Origin: Rhodovulum sp.
GTDB lineage: Bacteria; Pseudomonadota; Alphaproteobacteria; Rhodobacterales; Rhodobacteraceae
DNA: 64,000 nt
Assembly (NCBI GenBank): GCA_020637615.1
Contig: JACKKC010000002.1
Span: 1 to 64,000, forward strand
Direction: 5' to 3'
Shown: in pieces, positions 55,821-64,000 of the stretch
Layout: each line of letters begins with the position of its first letter
Position numbering within the stretch: the first letter of the stretch is position 1
Translations under genes and position numbers: made by a program
Notes under the pieces: model-generated
What the model saw: the letters and a program-made list of their open reading frames with translations, nothing else
Told to the model about the DNA's origin: nothing
Database searches by the model: none

Positions 55821-55960
55821 GAGAAGGCCGCGCCCCGCGCGGCCCGCGGAGCATGCCTACGGGCCGATAAGGCGAGGCGCCGGCGGCGCGAGGTCGCCCG
55901 AGGGCGCGCGCCGCAGGGCGAGGGACGTCGGGTCTCACCGTCGGTCGGGGATCGGGCTGG
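55821..55960 (-). repeat. Intergenic repeat A, copy A7 (partial)
   Basis: Inverted partial copy in the 512-bp gap upstream of ileS: GAGAAGGCCGCGCCCCGCGC, GGCGAGGCGCCGGCGGCGCG, CGCCGCAGGGCGAGGGACG and CTCACCGTCGGTCGGGGATC. The distal stem is missing. The flanks (55577-55820 and 55961-56088) show no gene. The ileS promoter should be in the first of these. Confidence 0.75.
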
Positions 55961-56088
55961 GGAACCCGGCAACGGGCGGGATCACAAACAAACGGCGAGG
56001 ACCGCTGGTACGATGGCGTTTACGGGTGACCGGATCGCTGCGGCCGGCCGGGAGCGTCCGGAGGCGGAGCCCGTTTCGGGCGGTGGCG

Positions 56089-56799
56089 TCACTCGGCGGC
56101 GGTCTGGCCGAAGAGGGTCCTCTGCGCCGCGCGGTCCGTCGTGATCTCCCGGCGCCGCTCGGCGCCGAGGGCGCGGCCGGCGCGCACGGCGGGGCGGGCC
56201 TCAAGACGGTCGAACCAGGCCTTCATATGCGGGAAGCGGTCGAGATCCTGCTCCTGCCGCTGCCAGCGGCTCGCCCAGGGCCAGATCGCCATGTCGGCGA
56301 TGGAATAGGGGCCGGCGACGAAATCGCGGTCCGCGAGCCGGTGGTCCAGCACCTGGTAGAGCCGGCCGACCTCGTTGCGGTAGCGGTCCTTGGCATAGGG
56401 CAGGTCGTGGGGCGGGTCCATCGCGGGGGCGTAGCGCAGGAAGTGGTGCGCCTGCCCGGCCATGGGGCCGACATTGCCGACCTGCCAGAAGAGCCACTGG
56501 TCGACCTCGATCCGCTCGCGTTCGCTGGCGCCATAGAAACGGCCGGTCTTGCGGGCGAGATAGCTCAGGATCGCGCCGGATTCGAAGATCGCGACCGGCG
56601 CGCCGTCCGGGCCGTCGGGATCGACGATGGCGGGAATGCGGCCGTTGGGCGAGATGCGCCGGAAATCGGCGTCGAACTGCTCGCCGGCGTTGATGTCGAC
56701 GAAATGCAGGCGGAAGGGCAGGTCCATCTCCAGAAGGGCGATGGAGATCTTCCAGCCGTTCGGGGTCGGCCAGTAGTAAAGCTCGATGGGGTCGCTCAT
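56089..56799 (-). CDS. Glutathione S-transferase, YfcG/YghU-like
   Basis: A 236-residue cytosolic GST. The thioredoxin-fold domain (1-85) begins IELYYWPTPNGWKISIALLEM with the TPNG turn typical of Nu-class YfcG enzymes, followed by SPNGRIPAIVDPDG and the Glu-Ser pair in FESGAILSYLA. The helical domain has GPMAGQAHHF and YSIADMAIWPW. Nu-class members have disulfide-bond reductase activity with glutathione. It is in the same direction as, and 54 bases after, the hydrolase gene. Confidence 0.9.
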   Translation of the reverse strand: MSDPIELYYWPTPNGWKISIALLEMDLPFRLHFVDINAGEQFDADFRRISPNGRIPAIVDPDGPDGAPVAIFESGAILSYLARKTGRFYGASERERIEVDQWLFWQVGNVGPMAGQAHHFLRYAPAMDPPHDLPYAKDRYRNEVGRLYQVLDHRLADRDFVAGPYSIADMAIWPWASRWQRQEQDLDRFPHMKAWFDRLEARPAVRAGRALGAERRREITTDRAAQRTLFGQTAAE

Positions 56800-56853
56800 G
56801 CCGTTATCGTGCCGCTGCCTGCATGCGCCGACATGGCCCTTTGCGGCGCGGTG

Positions 56854-57852
56854 TCAAGCGCGGCCCGGTTCCTGCCCGATCTCGATGCTGCCGGAGGGAA
56901 GCCCGAGCCGCGGGCGGAGCCGGCTCCAGCGCGGCTCCTGGCCGGCGAAGCAGGGCGCGGCGCGCAGGCTGGCGAAATCCCAGCCGGGGCGCCGCCGCAG
57001 GATCGCCTGGTAGAGGTCGAAGGCGCCGCGACGGGTGTAGAAGCTCCAGTGGCAGAGACGCGCGTCCCAGGGCGTGAGCGGGATGCCGCGCTGTCGGGCC
57101 CAGGCGGCCACGTCGGCGCGGTCGATCTGGAGGTCGAGCCAGCAGGGGCTCTGGACCCCGAGGCCGAGGCCGATCGCGCGGTCGCGCCAGCTCCGGCGCG
57201 GCGCGAAGCTCTCGAACATCGCGTCATAGACGTCGTTCGCCCGCGCCGTGACGTTGAAGACATGCGGCGGGCGCGGGCAGCGCAGCGCCTCGAGGAACTC
57301 GAGCGCGCGGGCGTCGTATTCCGCGGCGCCGAGAAGGATCACCTTGCCCGGCGCGATGTCGAGGAAGGGCAGGGCGGCGAGCGCGACCCGGGCTCCGAGC
57401 GAATGCGCCAGCAGGTCGACCACGCGCCCGGGCGCGATCGCCTGAATGCGCGCGACGAGCTCCGCGAGCTTCTCGCCATAGGCGGGCGCCCGGTCGTAGA
57501 CCTCGGCGAAGCCGGTGCGTCCGCGGCGCAGGAGGCTGCCCAGATGCGAGGCTCTCGCCGGCCAGGCGAAACCGATGCAGAGGCCCGAAGCGGCGTCGGT
57601 CCGGCCGAACCCCAGGCCCGTGGGCCAGCTGCGGATCTTGCGGCTGCTGTTGTCGGCGCTGAAGGAGAAGAGCGAGCCGTGCGGGTTGGTGACGGGATGC
57701 GCGGGGTCGAACTTGTAGCCGTGGATCAGGATCAGAATCGGCGCGGCGGGGGGAAGGCTTTCGAGGCTAGCCCCGAGCGCCACCTCCAGATCACGGTCAT
57801 CGTCCACGGGGACGAGCCCGCCATCCGATGCCGTTATTCCGAGGTAGGCCAT
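56854..57852 (-). CDS. Alpha/beta hydrolase-fold protein (DUF900-like)
   Basis: A 332-residue protein with a hydrolase fold: PILILIHGYKFDPAHP near residue 41, the nucleophile elbow LLAHSLGARVALAAL near 148, and a possible catalytic His in LCHWSFYTRRG near 280. The region before the elbow (GFAWPARA) resembles DUF900-type serine esterases. There is no signal peptide. I use ATG 57852, with GGAAG five bases upstream, not the TTG in front of it. The substrate is unknown. Confidence 0.8.
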   Translation of the reverse strand: MAYLGITASDGGLVPVDDDRDLEVALGASLESLPPAAPILILIHGYKFDPAHPVTNPHGSLFSFSADNSSRKIRSWPTGLGFGRTDAASGLCIGFAWPARASHLGSLLRRGRTGFAEVYDRAPAYGEKLAELVARIQAIAPGRVVDLLAHSLGARVALAALPFLDIAPGKVILLGAAEYDARALEFLEALRCPRPPHVFNVTARANDVYDAMFESFAPRRSWRDRAIGLGLGVQSPCWLDLQIDRADVAAWARQRGIPLTPWDARLCHWSFYTRRGAFDLYQAILRRRPGWDFASLRAAPCFAGQEPRWSRLRPRLGLPSGSIEIGQEPGRA

Positions 57853-57880
57853 TCGAACTTCCAAATCCGCTTGATTGCCA

Positions 57881-57902
57881 TAATGTTACCGCAGGAACAT
57901 TA
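57881..57902. promoter_or_regulatory. 7-bp inverted repeat between divergent hydrolase and metZ genes
   Basis: TAATGTT and AACATTA are separated by 8 bases in an otherwise AT-richer promoter gap. It may be an operator for either gene; no known motif is matched with confidence. Confidence 0.3.
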
Positions 57903-58019
57903 ACGGCCCGTGGCAAAAGGGTGAAAGCAGCGTGACAACGGGGCGCCGGCGGCATTGACCGATGCGGCCGGCTTGACTATGCCCGCCACGGGGCGATGGG
58001 CCGGGGGCTTGAGGGCACG

Positions 58020-59201
58020 ATGAGCGAGGATTGGGCGCCGCGGACGCGGCTGGTGCATTCGGGCACGCGCCGCAGCCAGTACGGCGAGACCTCCGAGGCG
58101 ATTTTCCTGACGCAGGGATTTGTCTATCCGTCGGCCGAGGTCGCCGAGGCGCGCTTTGTCGAGAGCGGGCCGGACGAATTCATCTATGCCCGCTACGGCA
58201 ACCCGACGGTGCGGATGTTCGAGGAGCGCATCGCGGCGCTCGAAGGCGCCGAGGACGCGTTCGCGACGGCCTCGGGCATGGCGGCGGTGCATGGAGCGCT
58301 CTTCTCGGCGCTCAAGACGGGCGACCATGTGGTGGCGGCGAAGGCACTTTTCGGGAGCTGCCTCTATATCGTCGAGACATTGCTTCCGCGGTTCGGGGTC
58401 GAGGTGAGCTTCGTCGACGGCACCGACCTCGACCAGTGGCGCGCGGCGATCCGGCCGGACACCAGGCTCGTCTTCCTGGAATCGATCTCCAACCCGACGC
58501 TGGAGGTGATCGACATCGCGGCGGTGGCCGCGATCGCGCGGGAATCCGGCGCATTGACCGTGGTCGACAACGTCTTCGGCACGCCGATCTTCCAGCGCTG
58601 CTTCGATCTCGGCGCGGATGTGGTGGTCTATTCGGCCACCAAGCATATCGACGGGCAGGGACGCTGCCTCGGTGGCGTCGTGCTCGGCTCGAAGACCTTC
58701 ATCCGCAAGACGCTGGAGCCCTTCCTCAAGCATACCGGCGGTGCGCTCAGCCCGTTCAGCGCCTGGGTCATGCTCAAGGGCCTGGAGACGCTCGACCTGC
58801 GCTGCCGCGCGGCGGCGGCGGCGGCGCAGCGGCTCGCCGAGGCGGTCTCGGACCATCCGGCGCTGGCGCAGGTGCTCTATCCGGGGCTCGACGCCCATCC
58901 GCAAGCGGCCCTGGCGCGGCGGCAGATGGAGACCGGCGGCACAGTGCTGTCGCTCGATCTGGCCGGCGGCAAGGCGGCGGCCTTCCGTTTCCTCAACGCG
59001 CTGCGCATCGTGCAGATCTCGAACAACCTCGGGGATGCCAAAAGCCTGGTGACCCATCCGGCCACCACCACGCATCAGCGGCTGACCCCGGAGCAGCGCC
59101 AGGCCCTCGGCATCGGCGACGGGCTGGTGCGGCTGTCGCTCGGGCTGGAGGATCCGGCGGATCTGATCGCGGACGTCAGGCAGGCGCTCGACGCCGCCTG
59201 A
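58020..59201 (+). CDS. metZ: O-succinylhomoserine sulfhydrylase
   Basis: A 393-residue PLP enzyme of the Cys/Met metabolism family that makes homocysteine directly from O-succinylhomoserine (or the acetyl ester) and sulfide. It has RTRLVHSGTRRSQYGETSEAIFLTQG at the N-terminus, YGNPTVRMFEERIAALEGAE, the PLP lysine in VVYSATKHIDGQGRCLGG near residue 207, and SLVTHPATTTHQRL near the C-terminus. The start ATG follows GGGGCTTGAGGGC. I found no SAM riboswitch in the short leader. Confidence 0.92.
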   Translation: MSEDWAPRTRLVHSGTRRSQYGETSEAIFLTQGFVYPSAEVAEARFVESGPDEFIYARYGNPTVRMFEERIAALEGAEDAFATASGMAAVHGALFSALKTGDHVVAAKALFGSCLYIVETLLPRFGVEVSFVDGTDLDQWRAAIRPDTRLVFLESISNPTLEVIDIAAVAAIARESGALTVVDNVFGTPIFQRCFDLGADVVVYSATKHIDGQGRCLGGVVLGSKTFIRKTLEPFLKHTGGALSPFSAWVMLKGLETLDLRCRAAAAAAQRLAEAVSDHPALAQVLYPGLDAHPQAALARRQMETGGTVLSLDLAGGKAAAFRFLNALRIVQISNNLGDAKSLVTHPATTTHQRLTPEQRQALGIGDGLVRLSLGLEDPADLIADVRQALDAA

Positions 59202-59377
59202 ACGGGCGACCTTCGCAAGACTCTATTGACGCGACTGTTTTTTAGTCGATTTTCACGCTGTGGTTGTCTATAGTATTGATGGCGATGGAGATTCCATGGG
59301 GCCGTCCTTTCTTTCGGCGGACCGTGCCCCATGTAGACTTCGCGCCATGCTGTGCCTCGGGAGTGAAAGACGACGCG

Positions 59378-60496
59378 ATGAATATGCACAACCCCAAGAT
59401 CGATCCGCTCGACGATCCCGAACAGCCTGCCTTACGGCCGAGCGCGGCCGAGGCCGAAGCCGCCGCCAGGACCCTGCTGCTCTGGGCGGGCGACGAATCT
59501 GCCCGAGACAGCTCGCTCAACGTCACGGCGCTGCTGAGCCGGACGTTCGATGCCACCTATCCGGTCTTCAGCCGCTCCTATCCCGCCGATTTCGTGGCGG
59601 ACAGCACCTATCGCAATGGCCTGCCCGACCTGCAGAACGGCCCGGAAAGCCTGATCCGGGGCGCCAAATCCGAGATCCAGCACGTCGGCATCTCGAATTT
59701 CCGCCTGCCGATCCGCTTCCACACCCGCGGCGGCGGCGACATCCAGCTGGAGACCTCGGTGACGGGGTCGGTCTCGCTGGAGGCGAACAAGAAGGGCATC
59801 AACATGAGCCGCATCATGCGGTCCTTCTACAAGCATGCCGAACTGGAGTTTTCCTTCGAGGTGATGGAGGGCGTGCTGACCTCCTATCTCAAGGATCTCG
59901 AGACCTATGACGCACGCATCCAGATGCGTTTCAGCTATCCGATGCTCAAGACGTCCCTGCGGTCGGGGCTGCAGGGCTATCAGTATTACAATGTCTCGCT
60001 CGAGATGGTTACCACCGACGAGGGCACGCAGCGGATCGTGCATCTCGACTATGTCTATTCGTCGACCTGCCCGTGCTCGCTCGAGCTCAGCGAGCATGCG
60101 CGGCGCACCCGGCAGCAGATCGCCACGCCGCATTCCCAGCGCTCGGTGGCGCGGGTCTCGGTGGAGCTTGTCGGCGACGAAATGCTGTGGTTCGAGGATC
60201 TGGTCGACCTCTGCAACGCCGCGATCCCGACCGAAACCCAGGTCATGGTCAAGCGGGAGGACGAGCAGGCCTTCGCCGAGCTCAACGGCGCCAATCCGAT
60301 CTTCGTGGAGGATGCGGTGCGGCTGCTCTGCCAGACGCTGGAGAACGACGCCCGGATCGGGGATTTCCGCGTGGTGGCCAGCCACCAGGAATCGCTGCAT
60401 TCCCATGACGCGGTCTCGATCCTGACCAAGGGCGAGACCTTCCGGCAGACGAGCTACGACCCGCGGCTCTTCGATTCGCTCTATCACATCGGCTGA
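59378..60496 (+). CDS. folE2: GTP cyclohydrolase FolE2 (type IB)
   Basis: A 372-residue enzyme that converts GTP to 7,8-dihydroneopterin triphosphate for folate and queuosine. FolE2 marks are FSRSYPADFVADSTYRNGLPDLQ, HVGISNFRLPI, the conserved Cys and SSTCPCSLELSEHARR near residue 230, and ASHQESLHSHDAVSI at the end. Type IB enzymes can work with Mn and often replace FolE when zinc is scarce. The upstream gap contains CGACT-N7-AGTCG and a TATAGT -10-like box near 59270, but no clear Zur site. An upstream in-frame start is possible. Confidence 0.95.
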   Translation: MNMHNPKIDPLDDPEQPALRPSAAEAEAAARTLLLWAGDESARDSSLNVTALLSRTFDATYPVFSRSYPADFVADSTYRNGLPDLQNGPESLIRGAKSEIQHVGISNFRLPIRFHTRGGGDIQLETSVTGSVSLEANKKGINMSRIMRSFYKHAELEFSFEVMEGVLTSYLKDLETYDARIQMRFSYPMLKTSLRSGLQGYQYYNVSLEMVTTDEGTQRIVHLDYVYSSTCPCSLELSEHARRTRQQIATPHSQRSVARVSVELVGDEMLWFEDLVDLCNAAIPTETQVMVKREDEQAFAELNGANPIFVEDAVRLLCQTLENDARIGDFRVVASHQESLHSHDAVSILTKGETFRQTSYDPRLFDSLYHIG

Positions 60497-60559
60497 GGCC
60501 GGCTCGCGGGTGGCGCGCGCGGCTTGACAGGCGCCCGCGCCACCGCCAACGATCCCGCC

Positions 60560-62008
60560 ATGGTGGACGTCAGGCCCGTCGGGTATCTCGTCGGTTGGCT
60601 CGTGACCGCGCTGGGTCTGTCGATGGCGCTGCCGATGGTGGCGGATCTGACCGCCGGCAGCGCGAATGCACGGGTCTTCGCCACCACCGCCATCTTGGTG
60701 ATCGTCTCGGGGGCGGTGCTGGCCTTCGCCTGTTCGAGCGGTGTCTCGGCGCGCATGGGCGTGCAGGAGAGCTTTCTGCTCGCGACGGGAACCTGGGCGG
60801 TCTTTCCGATCTTCGGGGCGCTGCCCTTCTGGTTCGGTGAACCGCAGGCGAGCTTCACGGACGCCTTCTTCGAGGCGATGTCGGGGCTGACCACGACCGG
60901 TGCCACGGTCTTCACGAGCCTCGACACGCTGCCGCCGGGGACGCTGCTCTGGCGAGGCATGCTGCAATGGTTCGGCGGCCTCGGCATCGTCATCGTGGCC
61001 ATGGTCTTCCTCCCGACGCTCAAGGTCGGGGGCATGCAGATCTTCCGCTCCGAGGCCTTCGACACGTTGGGGAAGATCCTGCCCCGGGCCGGGGAGATCG
61101 CGCTGTCGCTGTCGCTGATCTACGCGCTGCTGACCTTTCTCTGCTTCATGGCCTATGTCTTCACGGGCATGCCGGCCTTCGATTCCGCGGTGCATGCCAT
61201 GACCACGCTGGCGACCGGGGGCATGGCGAACCACGACCTTTCCTTCTCGGGCTACGGCGCGTCGGCGCATTACGTGGCGACGGCCTTCATGCTCCTGGCG
61301 GCATTGCCCTTCATCCGCTTCCTGCAGTTCTTCGCCGGCGATCCCAAGCCGATCTGGCGCGATCCGCAGATCCGGGGATTCCTGCTGGTGGTCGCCGCCT
61401 TCGTGACGCTGCTTTCGGCCTGGCTCGCGCTCGTCCGGCCCGGGCCCTTCGAGCCGGCCTTTCGCGAGGTGCTCTTCAACGTCGTCTCGATCATCACCGG
61501 CACGGGCTATTCCAGCGCGGACTACGACACCTGGGGATCCTTCGCGATGACGATGTTCTTCGTGCTCGGTCTGATAGGGGGGTGTTCGGGTTCGACCGCC
61601 TGTTCGGTCAAGATCTTCCGCTACCAGCTGATGCTCGCGTCGGTTTCGGCCGAAGTGAAGCGGCTGCACGCGCCGAACCGGGTCTTCGCCCCGCGCTACG
61701 ACGGCCACCCGGTGTCGCAGCGCGTGCTCGATTCGGTGATGGCCTTCTTCATGTTCTTCTTTCTCACGCTGGCGGTCGTCGCCGTGATGCTGGTGCTGGT
61801 CGGGCTCGATCCGCTCACGGCGATCTCCGGTTCGGCCACGGCGATCGCCAATATCGGGCCCGGCCTCGGGCCGGTGATCGGGCCCGCCGGCAATTTCTCC
61901 ACCCTGCCGGATGCGGCCAAATGGATCCTCGCGGCGACCATGCTGATCGGGCGGCTGGAGATCCTCTCGGTCTTCGTGCTCTTCGGCGCAGCGTTCTGGC
62001 GGGCCTGA
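60560..62008 (+). CDS. trkH: TrkH-family potassium transporter (first of a tandem pair)
   Basis: A 482-residue K+ translocating subunit of the Trk system with about ten helices arranged as four M1-P-M2 repeats. The selectivity-filter glycines are visible in GLTTTGATV, LATGGMAN, ITGTGYSS and IANIGPG. The loop GGCSGSTACSVKIF differs from the usual STAGG in two residues (Cys-Ser for Gly-Gly). It starts at ATG 60560; a TTGACA 37 bases upstream may be its -35 box. No TrkA gene is in the window. Confidence 0.93.
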   Translation: MVDVRPVGYLVGWLVTALGLSMALPMVADLTAGSANARVFATTAILVIVSGAVLAFACSSGVSARMGVQESFLLATGTWAVFPIFGALPFWFGEPQASFTDAFFEAMSGLTTTGATVFTSLDTLPPGTLLWRGMLQWFGGLGIVIVAMVFLPTLKVGGMQIFRSEAFDTLGKILPRAGEIALSLSLIYALLTFLCFMAYVFTGMPAFDSAVHAMTTLATGGMANHDLSFSGYGASAHYVATAFMLLAALPFIRFLQFFAGDPKPIWRDPQIRGFLLVVAAFVTLLSAWLALVRPGPFEPAFREVLFNVVSIITGTGYSSADYDTWGSFAMTMFFVLGLIGGCSGSTACSVKIFRYQLMLASVSAEVKRLHAPNRVFAPRYDGHPVSQRVLDSVMAFFMFFFLTLAVVAVMLVLVGLDPLTAISGSATAIANIGPGLGPVIGPAGNFSTLPDAAKWILAATMLIGRLEILSVFVLFGAAFWRA

Positions 62009-62085
62009 CCCGCACAGCCGGCGCTTGACAGTGCTTGCCGGGGGCGCGATGCCATGCCCGGACTCGCTGGAGTGATCTTCACGGC

Positions 62086-63534
62086 ATGTTGGCTTTCCGA
62101 CCGGTCGGATACATCGTCGGCTGGCTGGTTCTCGCGCTCGGGTTCGTGATGTTCCTGCCGCTGGCAGTGGATGTCGCCCTGGGCGACGGCAATGCGCCCG
62201 GCTTCGCGGAGGCGGCGGTCCTGACCATCGCCTTCGGGGCGGGGCTGACCCTCGCCTGCGCGCAGGCCGGCGACCTGCGGCTCGGCCTTCGACAGGCTTT
62301 CGCCCTGACCACCGTCACATGGATGGTCTATCCCGCCGTCGGCGCCCTGCCGTTCATGCTCGGCCTGCCCGGTCTCGGGCCGACGGATGCCTATTTCGAG
62401 GCGATGTCGGCGATGACGACCACGGGGGCCACGGTGATCACCGGGCTCGACGACCTGCCCCACGGCATCCTCCTCTGGCGGGGATTGCTGCAATGGATCG
62501 GTGGCATGGGGATCGTGCTGATGGCGCTGCTCCTGCTGCCGGTGCTCAACGTGGGCGGGATGCAGTTGCTCCGGGCGAGCGACTTCAACACGCTCGGCAA
62601 GATCATGCCGCGCACCAAGCAGATCGCGCTGTCGATCGGCTCGGTCTATCTCGGCCTGACGGTCGCCTGCGCCATGGGCTACGAGGCCAGCGGCATGAAC
62701 GGCTTCAACGCCGCAGTTCATGCGATGACGACGCTCTCGACCGGCGGCATGGGGACCTCGGACAGCTCCTTCGCCGGCTTCAGCCCGGCGGCGCAATACG
62801 TCTCGACGGTCTTCATGCTCCTCGGCTCGCTCTCTTTCGCCCGATACGTGCAGCTCGCCCGCGGCGACGCGGGCGCGCTCTGGCACGACACCCAGATCCG
62901 GGCGTTTCTCGCGGTTTATGTCGCCTTCGTCCTGGGGATGCTTGTCGCCCGCCTCGCCGGATCCGCCCGGCTGGACGAGACCGTCGTGCGCGAGGTCGCC
63001 TTCAATGTCGCCTCGATGCTGTCGAGCACCGGCTATGCCAGTGCCGACTTCATCCTCTGGGGCAACCCTTCGGTGATGATCTTCTTCATCATCATGCTGA
63101 TCGGGGGCTGCTCCGGCTCGACCGCCGGCGGCGTCAAGATTTTCCGCTACGAGCTCCTGTTCTCTGCCGTGCGCGCCGAACTGCGCCGGCTCTACCGGCC
63201 CAATATCGTCATCCTCGCGCGCTACCAGGGACGGACCGTCTCGCCGCAGGTCATGGATTCGGTCATCGCCTTCTTCATGCTCTATTTCCTGTCCCTGGGG
63301 ATCATCGCGGTGGTTCTGGTGCTGCTCGGGCTCGATCCGATGAGCGCGATCACGGGCGCGGCCTCCTGCCTCGGCAATGTCGGACCGGGGCTGAGCCCCG
63401 AGATCGGCCCGGTGGCAAGCTATGTCGACGTGCCCGGGGCGGCGAAATGGGTGATGTCGGCCGCGATGATGATCGGGCGGCTCGAGATCATGGTGGTCTT
63501 CGTCCTCTTCTCGACGGCCTATTGGCGCGGCTAG
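62086..63534 (+). CDS. trkH: TrkH-family potassium transporter (second copy)
   Basis: A 482-residue protein colinear with the preceding gene, of the same length and with the same N-terminal block (FRPVGYIVGWLVLALG). The filter segments are AMTTTGATV, LSTGGMGT, LSSTGYAS and LGNVGPG. It keeps the canonical GGCSGSTAGGVKIF loop. A TTGACA again lies about 60 bases upstream of the ATG, so it may have its own promoter. Tandem paralogues may differ in affinity or regulation. Confidence 0.93.
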   Translation: MLAFRPVGYIVGWLVLALGFVMFLPLAVDVALGDGNAPGFAEAAVLTIAFGAGLTLACAQAGDLRLGLRQAFALTTVTWMVYPAVGALPFMLGLPGLGPTDAYFEAMSAMTTTGATVITGLDDLPHGILLWRGLLQWIGGMGIVLMALLLLPVLNVGGMQLLRASDFNTLGKIMPRTKQIALSIGSVYLGLTVACAMGYEASGMNGFNAAVHAMTTLSTGGMGTSDSSFAGFSPAAQYVSTVFMLLGSLSFARYVQLARGDAGALWHDTQIRAFLAVYVAFVLGMLVARLAGSARLDETVVREVAFNVASMLSSTGYASADFILWGNPSVMIFFIIMLIGGCSGSTAGGVKIFRYELLFSAVRAELRRLYRPNIVILARYQGRTVSPQVMDSVIAFFMLYFLSLGIIAVVLVLLGLDPMSAITGAASCLGNVGPGLSPEIGPVASYVDVPGAAKWVMSAAMMIGRLEIMVVFVLFSTAYWRG

Positions 63535-63811
63535 ACCGCCTGCCGCAGACCGGCCAGGCTGCGATCAGGAAGAGGATCGCGATTGCCGCAGGCGCGCGAC
63601 CAAGTCTCGAGTGGTAGTCCTGCTCCGGTAAAATAATCCCTTTGAACTAATACTTTCGCGACCATGTAGCGGCAAGACGCCAAGTATGACGCGACATTAT
63701 CGAGTTCGAATAAATCCACATGACGATTGATTTTTTGTGAATCGAGCCGTATCGTTCTTGCGGGGGTGGGACAGATCGAGAGTCTGTCCTTCTAGAATGG
63801 GAGGGGACTCC
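63535..63811. other. AT-richer intergenic region with a short inverted repeat
   Basis: This 277-bp gap is markedly less GC-rich than the rest of the window (stretches such as TAAAATAATCCCTTTGAACT and GATTGATTTTTTGTGAATCG). It holds an inverted repeat, GGACAGA-N7-TCTGTCC (63769-63789), 22 bases before the next start. It could be an operator or leader hairpin. A 62-residue minus-strand open frame here has no family signal and is not called. Confidence 0.5.
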
Positions 63812-64000
63812 GTGAATGATGATCGACTAGCTAGTGACCTGTCCGAGCGCTCGGTTGATACTGACGATGAACTTCAGTCCGAAGAGCTCGCTCGCCGCAA
63901 CTTTCTCAAGAGGGCGGGCCGTTTTGCGGCGATAACGCCTCCGGCAATCACGCTGTTGCTCGGCACAAGCCTGAGTTCTCGAGCGATCGCGGGCTCTGCC
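63812..64000 (+). CDS. Tat-leader protein, 5' end only (runs off the window)
   Basis: A GTG start with GGGAGGGG upstream opens a frame to the window edge, 63 residues: an acidic N-terminus (NDDRLASDLSERSVDTDDEL) and then a twin-arginine-type leader, RRNFLKRAGRFAAITPPAIT, with a hydrophobic core and a likely cleavage region SRAIAGSA. Short proteins with this layout are frequent in Rhodobacterales and of unknown role. The rest of the gene is outside. Codon use is less GC-biased than that of its neighbours. Confidence 0.75.
   Translation, partial: MNDDRLASDLSERSVDTDDELQSEELARRNFLKRAGRFAAITPPAITLLLGTSLSSRAIAGSA

Noticed and set aside
57903..58019. SAM-II or SAM/SAH riboswitch upstream of metZ
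   Set aside because: The leader contains GTGACAACGGGG, reminiscent of a fragment of such motifs, but the conserved pseudoknot strands and the distal element near the ribosome-binding site are missing.
63531..63719. 62-residue minus-strand open frame after trkH
   Set aside because: It has no ribosome-binding site or family signal, and its stop overlaps the trkH end. It is treated as chance.

Overview
The window is GC-rich DNA from an alphaproteobacterium, most probably a Rhodobacterales relative. This rests on the gene set: a DUF1127 protein, a DUF2125 protein, a standalone mitochondrial-type complex I subunit (NDUFS4-like), homospermidine synthase, FolE2, phosphatidylcholine synthase, a non-pyrrolysine MttB-family methyltransferase, SPFH/NfeD, and a short Tat-leader protein at the right edge. 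Many starts are GTG or TTG, and genes often overlap by 4 bases.

Layout. 0.4-9.9 kb: a frameshifted DUF2235 hydrolase, then a minus-strand run of MFS transporter, MepA endopeptidase and esterase-like phytase; YggT; a periplasmic MsrA that lacks its nucleophile; argG; an iron-type alcohol dehydrogenase translationally coupled to an alpha/beta hydrolase. 10.4-17.8 kb: rpsD with a strong promoter and structured leader, homospermidine synthase, a normal MsrA, prmA, a DUF1127 protein and the ruvCAB operon. 17.9-20.0 kb: a heavily decayed pseudogene. 20.2-28.3 kb: a lipoprotein, a methyltransferase, a divergent LysR / MttB-enolase catabolic cluster, and DUF3604 coupled to HupE. 28.6-36.6 kb: a metal-type FtsX ABC system with two DUF3299 proteins, alkaline phosphatase, uvrB and the complex I subunit.

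36.6-41.0 kb is a mobile-DNA graveyard beside tRNA-Arg(TCT). It holds a tyrosine integrase, a headless HigA antitoxin, a serine recombinase cut by an IS630-type element, the beheaded TniB-like ATPase on the other side of that element, a terminator and three direct repeats that look like transposase-binding sites. 41.2-63.5 kb is mostly housekeeping: hisC-tyrC, DUF2125, a ChaC-like cyclotransferase, NfeD/SPFH, a MotA/MotB-like proton-channel pair, an amino-acid uptake pair without an ATPase, pcs, ileS (with an unusual in-frame insertion), a glutathione transferase, a hydrolase, metZ, folE2 and a tandem TrkH pair. The window ends inside a Tat-leader gene.

The most distinctive non-coding feature is a set of dispersed intergenic repeats, here called A, B and C. 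There are about 18 full or partial copies in 64 kb, in both orientations, always between genes and most often just downstream of a stop codon. B and C share a core with two overlapping, mutually exclusive hairpins. No CRISPR array, rRNA or replication origin was seen.
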